Positions 44,312 to 53,825 are shown, numbered from the stretch's first letter. The stretch: 64,000 nucleotides of DNA from Massilia putida (GCF_001941825.1 NZ_CP019038.1:558001-622000), one strand, 5' to 3'. Notes: generated by a model not told the origin, from the sequence alone. Translations and numbers: made by a program.

Positions 44312-46839
44312 TGCAGTTCCTCGCACGCGATGGCGTCGGCCGCGGTCGTCACGTCGATGTTGCCGAAGGCGGCGGCGAACGGAGCGTCGCTCGTCACGCT
44401 GAACGGCGTATCGACGTGTGCCAGGTCGGCGCGGAAGCACGCGAGCGGAATCGCCACCGATTGCCGGCCTTTTCCGGCCAGGCGCGCAAACAACCTGGTC
44501 GCATCGAGCGGCGTGCCGCACGCATTTGCGCCGCAGGCCAGCGCGATCGTCACCTTGCCGGCGGGTGCCTGCTGAACGACCGTATCGAAACGCAGGCCCC
44601 CCTTGACCGCCAGCGCGGCCGGCAGCGCAAGCGGCTTGGCGCCGTGCGCCTCGAACGTCGCGGGGCCCGTCCACGTGACGAGTTTCGCGTCCTGCTGCGT
44701 CTTGATCTGGGCGGTGCCGACCGCGATCCCGGGCAGCCGCGTCGTCGCATTCAGGTCGGCGCCGAGCGGCTGCACCGCCGTGCCGCTGCGGATGCGCATG
44801 GGGAAGCTGGCCCGGTCCGCGTGCCCGAAGATGGGGACAATGCGCGGGACCGTGTCGGCGGCGCTGCAGCCGCCGGCGGGGTAACTCGCGTCCAGCAGGC
44901 CGATGTGCGAACGCTCGCCGCGCCTGAGGCCATAGCCGTAGGCGAACAGCGGCGCATAACCGGCGTCCCCCACGTTCAGCGGCGTCTGGCACACGGACTT
45001 CGGCCACGAGAACGACAGCTTGCCCGTGAAGTCATAGGGCTTTGCTCCCTCGCCGGCGACGAGCAGGTCGGACACGCCCTTCCCTTCCGTGCCCGGCAGC
45101 CAGGCCGCGATGAACGTGTCGGACAGGTTCAGCAAATCGTTGACCCACAGCGGGCGACCGGACAGGAACACGGTCACGACCGGCTTGCCCTTGCCGTGCA
45201 CTTTCTGCAGCACGGCGAGGTCCTCCGGGTAGCGGCTGGAATGACGCAACGTCCCCGATGGCACGATATCGCCGTCCCCTTCCGCATACGGGCCCTCGCC
45301 GATCACGGCGATCACGATATCGAATTGGGACGGATCGACATGCGCCGCGTCCGCGCTGTACGTGACGTTCGCGCCGGCCGCCTTCAGGCCCGCGAGGATC
45401 GTGTCGGCCTTCGGAAAATCGGCATTCGTGTTCGCGGTGCCCTGCCACGTCAGCGCCCAGCCGCCCGTCTGGTTGGCCATGCTGTCGGCGGCCTTGCCGA
45501 CGACCAGAATGCGTCGGGGCGCGCCCGCCTTGGACACCGCCAGCGGCAGCGCCGGCCCCTCGTTCTTGAGCAGCACGAGCGATTCGCGCACGGCCCGGCG
45601 TCCAAGTTCTTTCGCCAGCAGCGCGTCGTCCTTGCCGGCCCACGCGGACTGCGACAGCCGCTTGCCGAACACGCCGGCCCGCAGCTTCACGCGCACGATG
45701 CGGCTGACGGCATCGTCGATGCGCGCCATCGGAATCCGGCCCGCTTCGACGTCCTGGATCGTGTTGGCGATGAACGCCTTCCAATCGTTCGGCACCATCA
45801 CCATGTCGATGCCGGCATTGATGGCCTGGGCGCAGGCGTCGTTGCGGCAGCCCGGCACTTCGCCGATGCCGTTCCAGTCCGTGACGACGAAGCCGTCGAA
45901 GCCCATCTTGTCCTTGAGGATATCGGTGAGCATGTACCGGCTGCCGTGCACCTTGCCGTAGTCGCGGCCTGCCGCGACGTCGTTCCAGGAATTGAACGAT
46001 GCCATGACGGTCTGCGCGCCGGCCTCGATCCCGGCGTAGTACCCCTGCGCGTGGATGTTCATCATGTCGCGCTCGCCGACCTTCGCGACGCCCGTGTTGA
46101 CGCCGAATTCCGTGCCGCCGTCCGCCATGTAGTGCTTGATGCTGGCGATGACGTTGGCGTCGTCCGTAAGCTGCCCCTGCAGCCCCGTCACGTACGGCCC
46201 GGCCAGGCGTTTCACCAGTTGCGGGTCCTCCGAAAAGCTTTCGTAGGTGCGGCCCCAGCGATCGTCGCGCACGACGGCGACGGTGGGCCCGAACACCCAC
46301 GCGATGCCGGTCGCACGTACGGCCTTGCCCGTCGCCGCGCCGATGGCTTGCACCAGTCCCGCATCGCGCGTGGCGCCCAGGCCGATATTGTGCGGGAACA
46401 TGGTGGCGCCGTAGACGTTGTTGTGACCGTGGACGGCGTCCGTGCCCCAGATCATCGGCACCTTGATCGCCATGTCGGTCGCCATCGACGCGTCGTAGAA
46501 CTCGTCCACCAGCTTCAGCCAGTCCGCAGCATGCGCGTGCTTGTCGTTGTGCGGCCAGCTGCCGCCGCCGTTCAGCACGGAGCCGAGGTAGTACGACCGT
46601 ACGTCGTCGGGCGTCACCGATTTGATTTCGGCCTGCGTCATCTGGCCGATCTTTTGCGCGAGCGTCATCTTGCCGACGATCTCGCGCACGCGCGCCTCGA
46701 GCACGGGATCCGGCGCGATCGCGCTTCGCAGGTGTGGCCACGATTCCAGTTGCGGTGCGTCCGGTGCCGCTGCGGTGCCGCCGGCGGCCAGCGCCAACGC
46801 GCAGGCGACGGCCAGGCGCATGGTGCGGTTGATGTTCAT
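44308..46839 (-). CDS. Exported glycoside hydrolase family 3 beta-glucosidase
   Basis: An 843-residue exo-beta-glucosidase with a signal peptide (MRLAVACALALAAGGTAAA after MNINRT). The N-terminal barrel includes GTDAVHGHNNVYGATMFPHN and KHYMADGGTEFGVN, with the nucleophile Asp in FVVTDWNGIGE. The second alpha/beta domain has VVVGKAADSM-like and VIAVIGEGPYAEGDGD segments. A C-terminal beta domain of about 200 residues completes the long form. ATG at 46839 has a GGAG. A palindromic operator and a TTGACA promoter lie directly upstream. It probably releases glucose from beta-gluco-oligosaccharides in the periplasm. Confidence 0.93.
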   Translation of the reverse strand: MNINRTMRLAVACALALAAGGTAAAPDAPQLESWPHLRSAIAPDPVLEARVREIVGKMTLAQKIGQMTQAEIKSVTPDDVRSYYLGSVLNGGGSWPHNDKHAHAADWLKLVDEFYDASMATDMAIKVPMIWGTDAVHGHNNVYGATMFPHNIGLGATRDAGLVQAIGAATGKAVRATGIAWVFGPTVAVVRDDRWGRTYESFSEDPQLVKRLAGPYVTGLQGQLTDDANVIASIKHYMADGGTEFGVNTGVAKVGERDMMNIHAQGYYAGIEAGAQTVMASFNSWNDVAAGRDYGKVHGSRYMLTDILKDKMGFDGFVVTDWNGIGEVPGCRNDACAQAINAGIDMVMVPNDWKAFIANTIQDVEAGRIPMARIDDAVSRIVRVKLRAGVFGKRLSQSAWAGKDDALLAKELGRRAVRESLVLLKNEGPALPLAVSKAGAPRRILVVGKAADSMANQTGGWALTWQGTANTNADFPKADTILAGLKAAGANVTYSADAAHVDPSQFDIVIAVIGEGPYAEGDGDIVPSGTLRHSSRYPEDLAVLQKVHGKGKPVVTVFLSGRPLWVNDLLNLSDTFIAAWLPGTEGKGVSDLLVAGEGAKPYDFTGKLSFSWPKSVCQTPLNVGDAGYAPLFAYGYGLRRGERSHIGLLDASYPAGGCSAADTVPRIVPIFGHADRASFPMRIRSGTAVQPLGADLNATTRLPGIAVGTAQIKTQQDAKLVTWTGPATFEAHGAKPLALPAALAVKGGLRFDTVVQQAPAGKVTIALACGANACGTPLDATRLFARLAGKGRQSVAIPLACFRADLAHVDTPFSVTSDAPFAAAFGNIDVTTAADAIACEELQ

Positions 46840-46880
46840 GCGGGTGTCTCCAGGGGTCATGTCGTTATGGTGAAAGTGCG

Positions 46881-46898
46881 ATTGGAAAGGTTTCCAAT
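46881..46898. promoter_or_regulatory. LacI-family operator, GH3 promoter
   Basis: ATTGGAAAGGTTTCCAAT, palindromic except for the central GG. It lies 42 bp before the GH3 start and 11 bp after the predicted -10. Confidence 0.87.
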
Positions 46899-46909
46899 CG
46901 CGTCCGCAG

Positions 46910-46938
46910 ATATTGAATGCAAACGACCGCGCTGTCAA
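46910..46938 (-). promoter_or_regulatory. Promoter of the GH3 operon
   Basis: TTGACA (46938-46933), 17 bp, CAATAT (46915-46910) on the minus strand. Same architecture as at 21059 and 53839: promoter, then operator. Confidence 0.72.
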
Positions 46939-46952
46939 TCACCCGTTTGCGT

Positions 46953-48332
46953 TCAGGCGCCGTGCAGGAACTTCCGATACCATTTCGCGCTGTCCTTCAG
47001 CCGCCGCTGCTGCGTGGCGTAGTCCACGTGCACGAGGCCGAAGCGGCGCAGATAGCCTTCCGCCCATTCGAAATTGTCCAGCAGGCTCCACGCGAAATAG
47101 CCTTTCACCGGCACGCCGTCGTCCACGGCCTGGCGCAGTGCGGCCAGGTGGCGCATCAGGTAGCGGCGCCGTTCGACGTCGCGCACCTCGCCATCGCCTT
47201 CTACGACGTCGTCGTAGCACGAGCCGTTCTCCGTCACGTACAACGGCCCCGGGCGGTAATCGCCGGCGATCCGCGCGAGCAGCTCCGACAGGCCCTGCGG
47301 CGCCACCGGCCAGCCCATCGCCGTCGTCTCGCCTCGCGCCGGCAGGATGCGCGTGCCGAGCGGCCCGTGGCCGGGGTCGTCCGCGACGGTCTCCGGGAAG
47401 TAGTAATTCACGCCGAGGAAGTCGGTCGGCGCGGCGATGGCCTCGAGGTCGCCCGGCAGCACGACGGGCGCCGCATTTCCCACCTGCGCCAGCGTGGCCG
47501 CCGGATACCCGCGGCCATACAGCGGATCGAGGAACCAGCGGTAGCGCAGGCCGTCGTGGCGCTCCATCGCGGCGACGTCGCGCGCCGCATCGCTGGCGGG
47601 CCGCAGCGGGTGCAGGCTGAGGGATATGCCGACCTGCGCATCCGGCACGTTGGCGCGGATGACGGGCACCGCCTTGCCGTGCGACAGCAGCACGTGGTGC
47701 GCCACCTGCAGCGCGGTGCCCAGGTCCTGGATGCCCGGCGCGTGCCAGCCTTCGTAATTGCCGATGATGGCCGTACACCACGGCTCGTTATGGGTGATCC
47801 AGTGCTTCACGCGGTCGCCCAGGCGGCGCGTCATCGCGTCGGCCAGTTCGAGGAAGGCGTCGACCGTGCCGCGGTCGGCCCAGCCGCCGCGGTCCTGCAG
47901 CCATTGCGGCAGGTCCCAGTGGTAGAGCGTGGCCCACGGCTGCAGGCCCCTTTCCAGCATGCCGTCGACAAGGCGCGTATAAAAGTCGAGCCCCTTCTCG
48001 TTCGGCCGCTTGCCCGTGCCGTCGAAGATGCGCGGCCACGCGATCGAGAAGCGGTAGGCGTTCAGGCCCAGGTCGCGGCCGATGTCCAGGTCTTCCGGCC
48101 AGCGGTGGTAATGGTCGCAGGCCACCTGCCCTGACGAGCCGTCGCGGATCTTGCCGGGCGTGGCGGCGAAACGGTCCCAGATCGACTCGACCCGGCCGTC
48201 GGCGCTGCCGGCGCCCTCGATCTGGTACGACGAGGTGGCACAGCCCCACAGGAAATCGGGGCCGAAGTCGGCGCGCTTCGGTGCATGCGGCTCGGGGCCG
48301 TCGCCGGCCGGTGAAAAGTCGTTGGTGGTCAT
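46953..48332 (-). CDS. Glycoside hydrolase family 1 beta-glucosidase
   Basis: A 459-residue cytoplasmic retaining beta-glucosidase without a signal peptide. The family start FLWGCATSSYQIEGA is present, and TLYHWDLPQWL precedes the acid/base in THNEPWC (about 160-166). The nucleophile is in LYVTENGSCYDD near 360, and the end has GYFAWSLLDNFEWAEGY. It would split disaccharides brought in by the ABC importer. A perfect operator lies 28 bp upstream of ATG 48332. lacI and its terminator lie immediately upstream. Confidence 0.94.
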   Translation of the reverse strand: MTTNDFSPAGDGPEPHAPKRADFGPDFLWGCATSSYQIEGAGSADGRVESIWDRFAATPGKIRDGSSGQVACDHYHRWPEDLDIGRDLGLNAYRFSIAWPRIFDGTGKRPNEKGLDFYTRLVDGMLERGLQPWATLYHWDLPQWLQDRGGWADRGTVDAFLELADAMTRRLGDRVKHWITHNEPWCTAIIGNYEGWHAPGIQDLGTALQVAHHVLLSHGKAVPVIRANVPDAQVGISLSLHPLRPASDAARDVAAMERHDGLRYRWFLDPLYGRGYPAATLAQVGNAAPVVLPGDLEAIAAPTDFLGVNYYFPETVADDPGHGPLGTRILPARGETTAMGWPVAPQGLSELLARIAGDYRPGPLYVTENGSCYDDVVEGDGEVRDVERRRYLMRHLAALRQAVDDGVPVKGYFAWSLLDNFEWAEGYLRRFGLVHVDYATQQRRLKDSAKWYRKFLHGA

Positions 48333-48359
48333 TGTCCTCTGTCTCGTTCTCAGTGAAAT

Positions 48360-48373
48360 TGGAAAGCTTTCCA
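48360..48373. promoter_or_regulatory. LacI-family operator upstream of GH1
   Basis: TGGAAAGCTTTCCA, a perfect palindrome between the lacI terminator and the GH1 start. No convincing -35/-10 pair was found beside it, so the site may act on a promoter that overlaps the terminator. Confidence 0.85.
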
Positions 48374-48383
48374 GCGTCGCCGC

Positions 48384-48412
48384 AAAAAAAGGCGCGCAAA
48401 CGGCGGCGCGCC
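48384..48412 (-). terminator. Rho-independent terminator of lacI
   Basis: On the minus strand GGCGCGC, an 8-nt loop, GCGCGCC, then seven T. It lies 20 bp after the lacI stop and separates lacI from GH1. Confidence 0.88.
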
Positions 48413-48431
48413 GGTCGTCATCGGTTCGGTG

Positions 48432-49460
48432 TCATGCGGCCTTGCGCCTCCTGCCGGAGGCCGTCGCCAGCGACGCGCGCAAGGTGACGCTGACGGGGAA
48501 TTCGCGCGTGACGGGACGGCGCATGTCGTAGCACAGATTGAGCAAGGCATTGATGCCGTTCTGCGTCATCTCGCGCCACGGCATGTGCACGGACGTCAGG
48601 CGCGGCGCGGAGAAGGCGGCGCTGGGCGTATCGTCGTAGCCGAGCACGGACAGGTCGTGCGGCACGCGGATGCCCGCCTCCTGGAAGTACGACAGCGCGC
48701 CGACCGCCATCTCGTCGTTCGCGCAGAACAGCGCCGTGCACGGATGGCTTGAATCGAGCAGCTGCTTGGCCGCGGCCCAGCCGCCCGCGGGCGAAAAGTC
48801 GCTCTCCAGCCGCCACACTTTCGCGGGATCGATGCCGTTGTCGCGCAGCTCGCTCATGAAGCCGTCGATGCGGGCGCGGTTGTCCTCCAGCTGGCGCGGG
48901 CCTTCGACGACGGCGATCTTGCGATGCTTGTGGTCCAGCAGCGCGCGCGCCGCGAGACGGCCGCCGAGCGTATGGTCGACGGTGAAGCACTGGTCCGGCA
49001 TCGATTCGAAATGGTGGTTCAGCGCGACCAGCTGTCCCGCCTTGGCACCCAGCGCGGCGAGGTCGTCCTCCAGCAACGCGCTCGTCATCACGACGAGGCC
49101 GTCGCACCCGCGCTCGACGAGGAAGTCGATGCCCTCGATGGCCTGGCGGCGCTCGTCGCCGAGGCCCACGCCGAACGCGAGCACCATGTGCACGCCGGCG
49201 GCGCGCAGTTCCGTGTCGATGATCTGCAGGATGGGCGTGTAGAACGTCCCGCTCAGCACGGGGATGTACACGCCGACCATGCGGCTCGTGCCGGACAGCA
49301 GCGCGCGCGCCGCATGCGACGGCCGGAAACCCAGCTCGTCGATCGCCTTTTTCACGCGCGCCAGCGTCGCCGGGGACACCGAGCCCTTCCCGCTCACCAC
49401 GCGCGATGCGGTGCCGAGGCCCACGCCGGCCAGCTTCGCTACGTCCTTGATAGTCGCCAC
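48432..49460 (-). CDS. LacI-family transcriptional regulator
   Basis: A 342-residue repressor. The N-terminal helix-turn-helix reads TIKDVAKLAGVGLGTASRVV with the hinge helix PSHAARALLSG, so it should bind a palindrome with a central CG. The periplasmic-binding-like sensor domain follows (VGVYIPVLSGTFYTPILQII, LFCANDEMAVGAL, VLGYDDTP). It lies between the beta-glucosidase and the importer genes. TGGAAA-type operators occur at five promoters in the window, all for beta-glucan genes, and this is the only LacI protein here. That makes it the probable regulator; a glucose disaccharide is a plausible inducer. No such site is seen in front of lacI itself. Confidence 0.92.
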   Translation of the reverse strand: MATIKDVAKLAGVGLGTASRVVSGKGSVSPATLARVKKAIDELGFRPSHAARALLSGTSRMVGVYIPVLSGTFYTPILQIIDTELRAAGVHMVLAFGVGLGDERRQAIEGIDFLVERGCDGLVVMTSALLEDDLAALGAKAGQLVALNHHFESMPDQCFTVDHTLGGRLAARALLDHKHRKIAVVEGPRQLEDNRARIDGFMSELRDNGIDPAKVWRLESDFSPAGGWAAAKQLLDSSHPCTALFCANDEMAVGALSYFQEAGIRVPHDLSVLGYDDTPSAAFSAPRLTSVHMPWREMTQNGINALLNLCYDMRRPVTREFPVSVTLRASLATASGRRRKAA

Positions 49461-49487
49461 AACCTCTTCCTCAATACTTAGTGAACG

Positions 49488-49593
49488 TCGAAAAACCTAC
49501 TGCGCGTTGCGGATTTGACTTGCGCCGCTCGCTGTACGCCCGTACAGCTGCGTTTCCCGATCAAATCTGCTGCCGTTCGCGACGGTTTTTCGA
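49488..49593. repeat. 106-bp imperfect palindrome with nested hairpin
   Basis: Outer arms TCGAAAAACC (49488-) and GGTTTTTCGA (-49593), further arms GGATTTGA and TCAAATCTGC, and an inner perfect GCTGTAC-GCCC-GTACAGC (49531-49548). It lies between the end of the ABC operon and the lacI start. It can fold on either strand and may terminate the ABC transcript (minus strand), or it may be a dispersed palindromic element. Confidence 0.7.
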
Positions 49594-49657
49594 GGCCACT
49601 GATGTTTCGCCGGTGCCGCCGGAGCGGCGCGGCCTAAGGATACTGTATTTGCGCCCG

Positions 49658-50710
49658 TCACAGGCGATTTCCCGACTGCGGGTCGAACAGCGACACCCGC
49701 GCCGCGTCGATGGCGAACGACACCCGGTCGCCGGGCGCCCAGCGGCGCGCGTCGTGCACGAGGCTGGCCAGCAGCGCCTTCCCGCAGCGCAGCCAGACCA
49801 CCTGGTGGTTGCCCATCGGTTCGACGAGCGTCACCTCGCCCGCCAGGCCGCCGTCCGCGCGGATGTCGATGTGCTCGGGCCGTACGCCCAGCACCGCCGG
49901 CTGCGCGGCCGGACGCGCCTCGTGCGCGGGCGCGAGCTCGATGCCGTCGGCGCGGAAGCGCCCGTCCGCATCGAGTACACCGTCCACGAACGCCATCGCC
50001 GGCGCGCCCAGGAAGCCCGCGACGAAACGATTCGCCGGGCGCTCGTACACGTCCAGCGGCGTGCCGATCTGCTGGATCGTGCCTTTCTCCATCACGACGA
50101 TGCGGCTCGCGAGCGTCATCGCCTCCACCTGGTCGTGCGTCACGTAGATCATCGTCGACCCGAGGGTCTGGTGCAGCAGTTTCAGTTCGCGCCTCAGCTC
50201 CGCGCGCAGCTTGGCGTCCAGGTTCGACAGCGGTTCGTCGAACAGGAACACCTGCGCTTCGCGCACGAGCGCTCGCCCGATCGCGACGCGCTGGCGCTGC
50301 CCGCCGGACAGCTGCGCGGGCTTGCGGCGCAGGAGCGCATCCAGCTGCAGCATGGCGGCGGCACGGTCCACGCGGCGGCGGATTTCCGCTTTCGGCGTGC
50401 CGGCGATACGCAGGCCGAACGACATATTGTCCTCGACCGTCATCGTCGGATACAGCGCGTACGACTGGAACACCATGCCGATGCCGCGCTCGCTCGGATC
50501 GAGATCCGTCATGTCGCGCCCGCCGATCTCGATGGCGCCGGACTCGCTGTCGACGAGGCCCGCGATGCTGTGCAACAGCGTGGACTTGCCGCAGCCCGAG
50601 GGCCCGAGCAGGACCAGGAATTCGCCCGGCTCAACGCACAGGTCGAGGTCGCGGATGATGGGCTTGCCGCCCAGGACGATGTTCAGTTTGCGCAGCGAGA
50701 CGTTGGCCAT
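49658..50710 (-). CDS. Sugar ABC transporter ATP-binding protein (MalK/UgpC type)
   Basis: A 350-residue ATPase. Walker A GPSGCGKST, signature LSGGQRQRVAIGRA, Walker B VFLFDEPLSNLDA, switch YVTHDQVEAMTLA and a C-terminal TOBE region (LGVRPEHIDI). It energises the two permeases encoded upstream, 3 nt away. It is a paralogue of the protein at 6582-7697 with a different C-terminal third. Confidence 0.93.
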   Translation of the reverse strand: MANVSLRKLNIVLGGKPIIRDLDLCVEPGEFLVLLGPSGCGKSTLLHSIAGLVDSESGAIEIGGRDMTDLDPSERGIGMVFQSYALYPTMTVEDNMSFGLRIAGTPKAEIRRRVDRAAAMLQLDALLRRKPAQLSGGQRQRVAIGRALVREAQVFLFDEPLSNLDAKLRAELRRELKLLHQTLGSTMIYVTHDQVEAMTLASRIVVMEKGTIQQIGTPLDVYERPANRFVAGFLGAPAMAFVDGVLDADGRFRADGIELAPAHEARPAAQPAVLGVRPEHIDIRADGGLAGEVTLVEPMGNHQVVWLRCGKALLASLVHDARRWAPGDRVSFAIDAARVSLFDPQSGNRL

Positions 50711-50713
50711 CCC

Positions 50714-51646
50714 TTATCCTTTCACGGCGCCGGCAGCGATGCCGCGCACGAACCAGCGGCCCGAGAAAAAGTACAGTGCAAGCGGCACGAGCGCCGTCAG
50801 GATCGTCGCCGCCATGTTCACGTTGTACTGCCGGGTGCCGGTCGTCGTGTTGATCACGTTGTTCAGCTGGACCATCATCGGCATGTTGTCGCGTCCCGCG
50901 AACACGAGGCCGAGGATGTAGTCGTTCCACACGCCCGTCACCTGCATGATCGCGGCGACGACGAGCACCGGCAGCGACATCGGCAGCATCACCTGCAAAA
51001 AGATGCGCCAGAACCCGCCGCCGTCGATGCGCGCGGCCTGGAACAGCTCGTGCGGCACGTTGCAGTAGTAATTCCGGAACAGCAGCGTCATGACGGGCAT
51101 GCCGAAGACCAGGTGCACGAGCACGATCGCGGGAAGCGAGCCGAAGATGCCGGCCAGCGCCATCACGCGCACGAGCGGGTAGATCATCACCTGGACGGGA
51201 ACGAACGCGCCGGCCATCAGGATCCCGAACAGGACGTTCGCGCCGCGCGGGCGCCAGAACGACAGCGCGTAACCGTTCACGGCGCCCAGCAGGATGGGCA
51301 GCACGGTCGAAGGCACGGTGATCGCGACGGAATTCCAGAAGCCCGTGCGCACGCCGTCGCACGCGGCGCCCGTGCACACGCCGCTCCACGCGAGGCGCCA
51401 CGGTTCGAGCGTGAGCGCATGCGGCAGCGCGAAGATGCCGCCCTGGCGGATCTCGTCCATCGTCTTCAGCGACGTCACGATCATCACGTACAGCGGCAGC
51501 AGGAAGAACAGCGCGGCACCGAGCAGGAACACGTACAAACCGATGCGCGCGGGCGTCGAACGGCGGCGCGCGCGCCGGGCCGACGCCGGGTGCGCGGCGG
51601 CGGGCGTGGTGGCCGGGAGCGGCGGGACGATCGTCTGCGGATTCAT
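50714..51646 (-). CDS. Sugar ABC transporter permease (MalG type)
   Basis: A 310-residue inner-membrane permease. A basic N-terminal tail (SARRARRRSTPARIG) precedes the first helix YVFLLGAALFFLLPLYVMIV. The EAA-type loop is FQAARIDGGGFWRIFLQVMLP, and the typical NMPMMVQLNNVI stretch comes near the end. The start overlaps the partner permease stop as ATGA. Confidence 0.92.
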   Translation of the reverse strand: MNPQTIVPPLPATTPAAAHPASARRARRRSTPARIGLYVFLLGAALFFLLPLYVMIVTSLKTMDEIRQGGIFALPHALTLEPWRLAWSGVCTGAACDGVRTGFWNSVAITVPSTVLPILLGAVNGYALSFWRPRGANVLFGILMAGAFVPVQVMIYPLVRVMALAGIFGSLPAIVLVHLVFGMPVMTLLFRNYYCNVPHELFQAARIDGGGFWRIFLQVMLPMSLPVLVVAAIMQVTGVWNDYILGLVFAGRDNMPMMVQLNNVINTTTGTRQYNVNMAATILTALVPLALYFFSGRWFVRGIAAGAVKG

Positions 51647-52518
51647 GCGGCCTCCTTGCGGCTGCGGGCATAGGCATACGGCGCCAGCAGCGCCAGCACC
51701 GGGACGAGCAGCACGATCGCGCCCGCCGAAGCGAGGCCCACGTTCGAGCGCAGGAACAGGTGATCCATGATGAACTTGGCCGGCACTTCGCTGGCGATGC
51801 CGGGACCGCCCTGCGTCATCGCGACGACGGCGTCGTACAGCTTCGCCACGGCGGTCGCGAGCAGCAGCAGGACGGTGGCAACGGTCGGCCACAGCATCGG
51901 CAGGATGATCTGGGCGTACACGCGCCACGCGGGAATGCCGTCCAGCCGGGCCGCCTTCCAGATCTCCGGGTCGACGCCGCGCAGGCCGGCCAGCATCAGC
52001 GCCATGACGAGCCCGGAGGCCTGCCACACGGTGGCGATGACGACCGTGTAGATCGCATGGTCCTGTGACACGATCCAGTCGAGGCGGAAGTGTTCGAAGC
52101 CGAGCGCGCGGATGGCGCCATCGAGGCCGTCGCCCGGTGTGAGCAGCCATTGCCAGACGAGGCCCGTCGCGACGAACGACATCGCGTAGGGGTACAGGAA
52201 AATCGTGCGGAACACGCCCTCGCCTTTCACATGCTGGTCGATGAACACGGCCAGCAGAAAGCCGATCGCGAGGCTCGCGAGCACGAACAAGGCACCGTAC
52301 GCCGCCAGGTTGTGCAGCGACAGCATCCAGCGCTCGTTGTCGAACAGGCGGTGGTATTGCGCGAGGCCGATGAAATGCCCGGACGGGAACGTGCGCGAAC
52401 CGGTCAGCGAGATATAAAACGTCCACAGGCCGGCGCCGAGATAGCCGAGGCTTGCTACGACCGCCATCGGCAGCAGCGCGGCATATGGTGTGACCCTGGA
52501 TCGGGAGCGGATCGTCAT
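51643..52518 (-). CDS. Sugar ABC transporter permease (MalF type)
   Basis: A 291-residue inner-membrane permease with six helices. The EAA-type loop is WKAARLDGIPAWRVYAQIILP. It follows the binding-protein gene with no gap (stop at 52520, start at 52518) and overlaps the MalG-type gene. Complete CUT1-type importer with its neighbours. Confidence 0.92.
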   Translation of the reverse strand: MTIRSRSRVTPYAALLPMAVVASLGYLGAGLWTFYISLTGSRTFPSGHFIGLAQYHRLFDNERWMLSLHNLAAYGALFVLASLAIGFLLAVFIDQHVKGEGVFRTIFLYPYAMSFVATGLVWQWLLTPGDGLDGAIRALGFEHFRLDWIVSQDHAIYTVVIATVWQASGLVMALMLAGLRGVDPEIWKAARLDGIPAWRVYAQIILPMLWPTVATVLLLLATAVAKLYDAVVAMTQGGPGIASEVPAKFIMDHLFLRSNVGLASAGAIVLLVPVLALLAPYAYARSRKEAA

Positions 52519-52519
52519 G

Positions 52520-53749
52520 TCAGTAGCGCAGCGCCGATGCGATGCTGTTCTGTGCCCGTTCGACAGGCATGTTCGTGTTCCAGAAGGCGGTCAGCACGTC
52601 CTGCAGCGCGCCGTTCTGGTCCGGCGTGAGATAGACCTCGGCGACGCCGACCGGCCGTTGCGGATCGCGCAGGATCGCCATGCCCTTACGCGCGCACGCG
52701 TCGAAGCGGCTGTCGTCCGCATCCAGCCGCACGGGAATCGATCCTTTCAGCTTGTTGAACGCGAGCTGCACGGCGGACCGGTCGACGACGTCGGCCAGCA
52801 GCTTCTGGGCGCGCAGCGCCGCCGGGTCGTCCGTTTTCGGGAACACGAAGACGTCGCCCTGGATCAGGTAAGGACTGTCGGCACCGAGTCCCGGCAGGCA
52901 GCCGAACTGGCGGCCCGGGGACTGCCCGGCCGCGATGAATTCTCCCTTGGCCCAGTCGCCCATGATCTGCACGCCCGCCTTGCCGCTGATGACCAGCGCC
53001 GTCGCGTCGTTCCAGTTGCGGCCCGGCGACGCCGGGTCGACGTAAGCCTGCAGGCGCTTGTATGCGACCAGCACCTTGCGGAACGAGTCGGAGCGGATGG
53101 CGCCCTGGTCGCGGTCGCGGATCACTTTCAAGTACAGGTCCCGGCCGCCGACGTTCGACAGCACCATCGAGAACAGCAGGATCTCCTGCCACGCCTGGCC
53201 GCCGTGCGCGAGCGGGATCAGTCCCGCCGCCTTGAGCTTGTCGAGGTCGGCGAACAGCTCGTCCATGCTGGCCGGCTCGCGCGCGATGCCGGCCTTGGCG
53301 AAGGCGGATTTCGAGTACCAGATCCACGTCTGCATGTGGATGTTCATCGGCACGGCGTACCAGTGGCCGCGCACCTTGATCACGTCGATGATGGGCGCCG
53401 GCAGCACCTGGTCCCAGTGGTCGCGCCGGGCGATGTCGTCGACGGGATTGAGCAGGTCTTCCTCGATGATGTCGAGGAACTGCTTGGACGTGTTGAACTG
53501 CGCCGCGGTGGGCGGATTGCCGCCGATGATGCGGTTGATGGTGACGGCGCGCGACTGGTCGCCGCCGGCGATCGCGGAGTCGACCCAGGTGCCGCCGGCG
53601 GCGCGGTAGGCCTGCTCGACCTGCTTCACGGCGGCCGATTCGCCGCCGGACGTCCACCAGTGGATCACCTCGGCCCTGGGACCGGCGTGCGCGGCTACCG
53701 CGGACGCGCACAACCAGGCGCCGAGCAGCCACCTGCGGGTTCCGTACAT
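52520..53749 (-). CDS. Sugar-binding protein of ABC importer
   Basis: A 409-residue periplasmic binding protein with a signal peptide (RRWLLGAWLCASAVAAHA). The mature start AEVIHWWTSGGESAAVKQV is typical of glucose/mannose- and cellobiose-type binding proteins, as are GGNPPTAAQFN and GKAGVQIMGDWAKGEF. It is the first gene of the importer operon with a TTGACA promoter and an operator upstream. Being in a cluster with GH1, GH3 and glucokinase, its ligand is probably a beta-linked glucose disaccharide or short oligomer. Confidence 0.92.
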   Translation of the reverse strand: MYGTRRWLLGAWLCASAVAAHAGPRAEVIHWWTSGGESAAVKQVEQAYRAAGGTWVDSAIAGGDQSRAVTINRIIGGNPPTAAQFNTSKQFLDIIEEDLLNPVDDIARRDHWDQVLPAPIIDVIKVRGHWYAVPMNIHMQTWIWYSKSAFAKAGIAREPASMDELFADLDKLKAAGLIPLAHGGQAWQEILLFSMVLSNVGGRDLYLKVIRDRDQGAIRSDSFRKVLVAYKRLQAYVDPASPGRNWNDATALVISGKAGVQIMGDWAKGEFIAAGQSPGRQFGCLPGLGADSPYLIQGDVFVFPKTDDPAALRAQKLLADVVDRSAVQLAFNKLKGSIPVRLDADDSRFDACARKGMAILRDPQRPVGVAEVYLTPDQNGALQDVLTAFWNTNMPVERAQNSIASALRY

Positions 53750-53811
53750 GCTGTCTCCGTTATGGCGTCCTGGCGGGGCCGGCGCCTGTTTTATACGGTC
53801 ATGCCTTCGTG

Positions 53812-53825
53812 TGGAAACGTTCCCA
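53812..53825. promoter_or_regulatory. LacI-family operator, ABC importer promoter
   Basis: TGGAAACGTTCCCA, one mismatch from TGGAAACGTTTCCA. It lies 13 bp after the predicted -10 of the importer operon. Confidence 0.85.

Noticed and set aside
41480..44575. Long plus-strand open frame (about 1,030 codons) opposite the MFS/glucokinase genes
   Set aside because: Antisense shadow of three well-supported genes; arginine/histidine-rich with no domain. The same applies to the frames at 44152-47022, 49481-51673 and 2859-5342.
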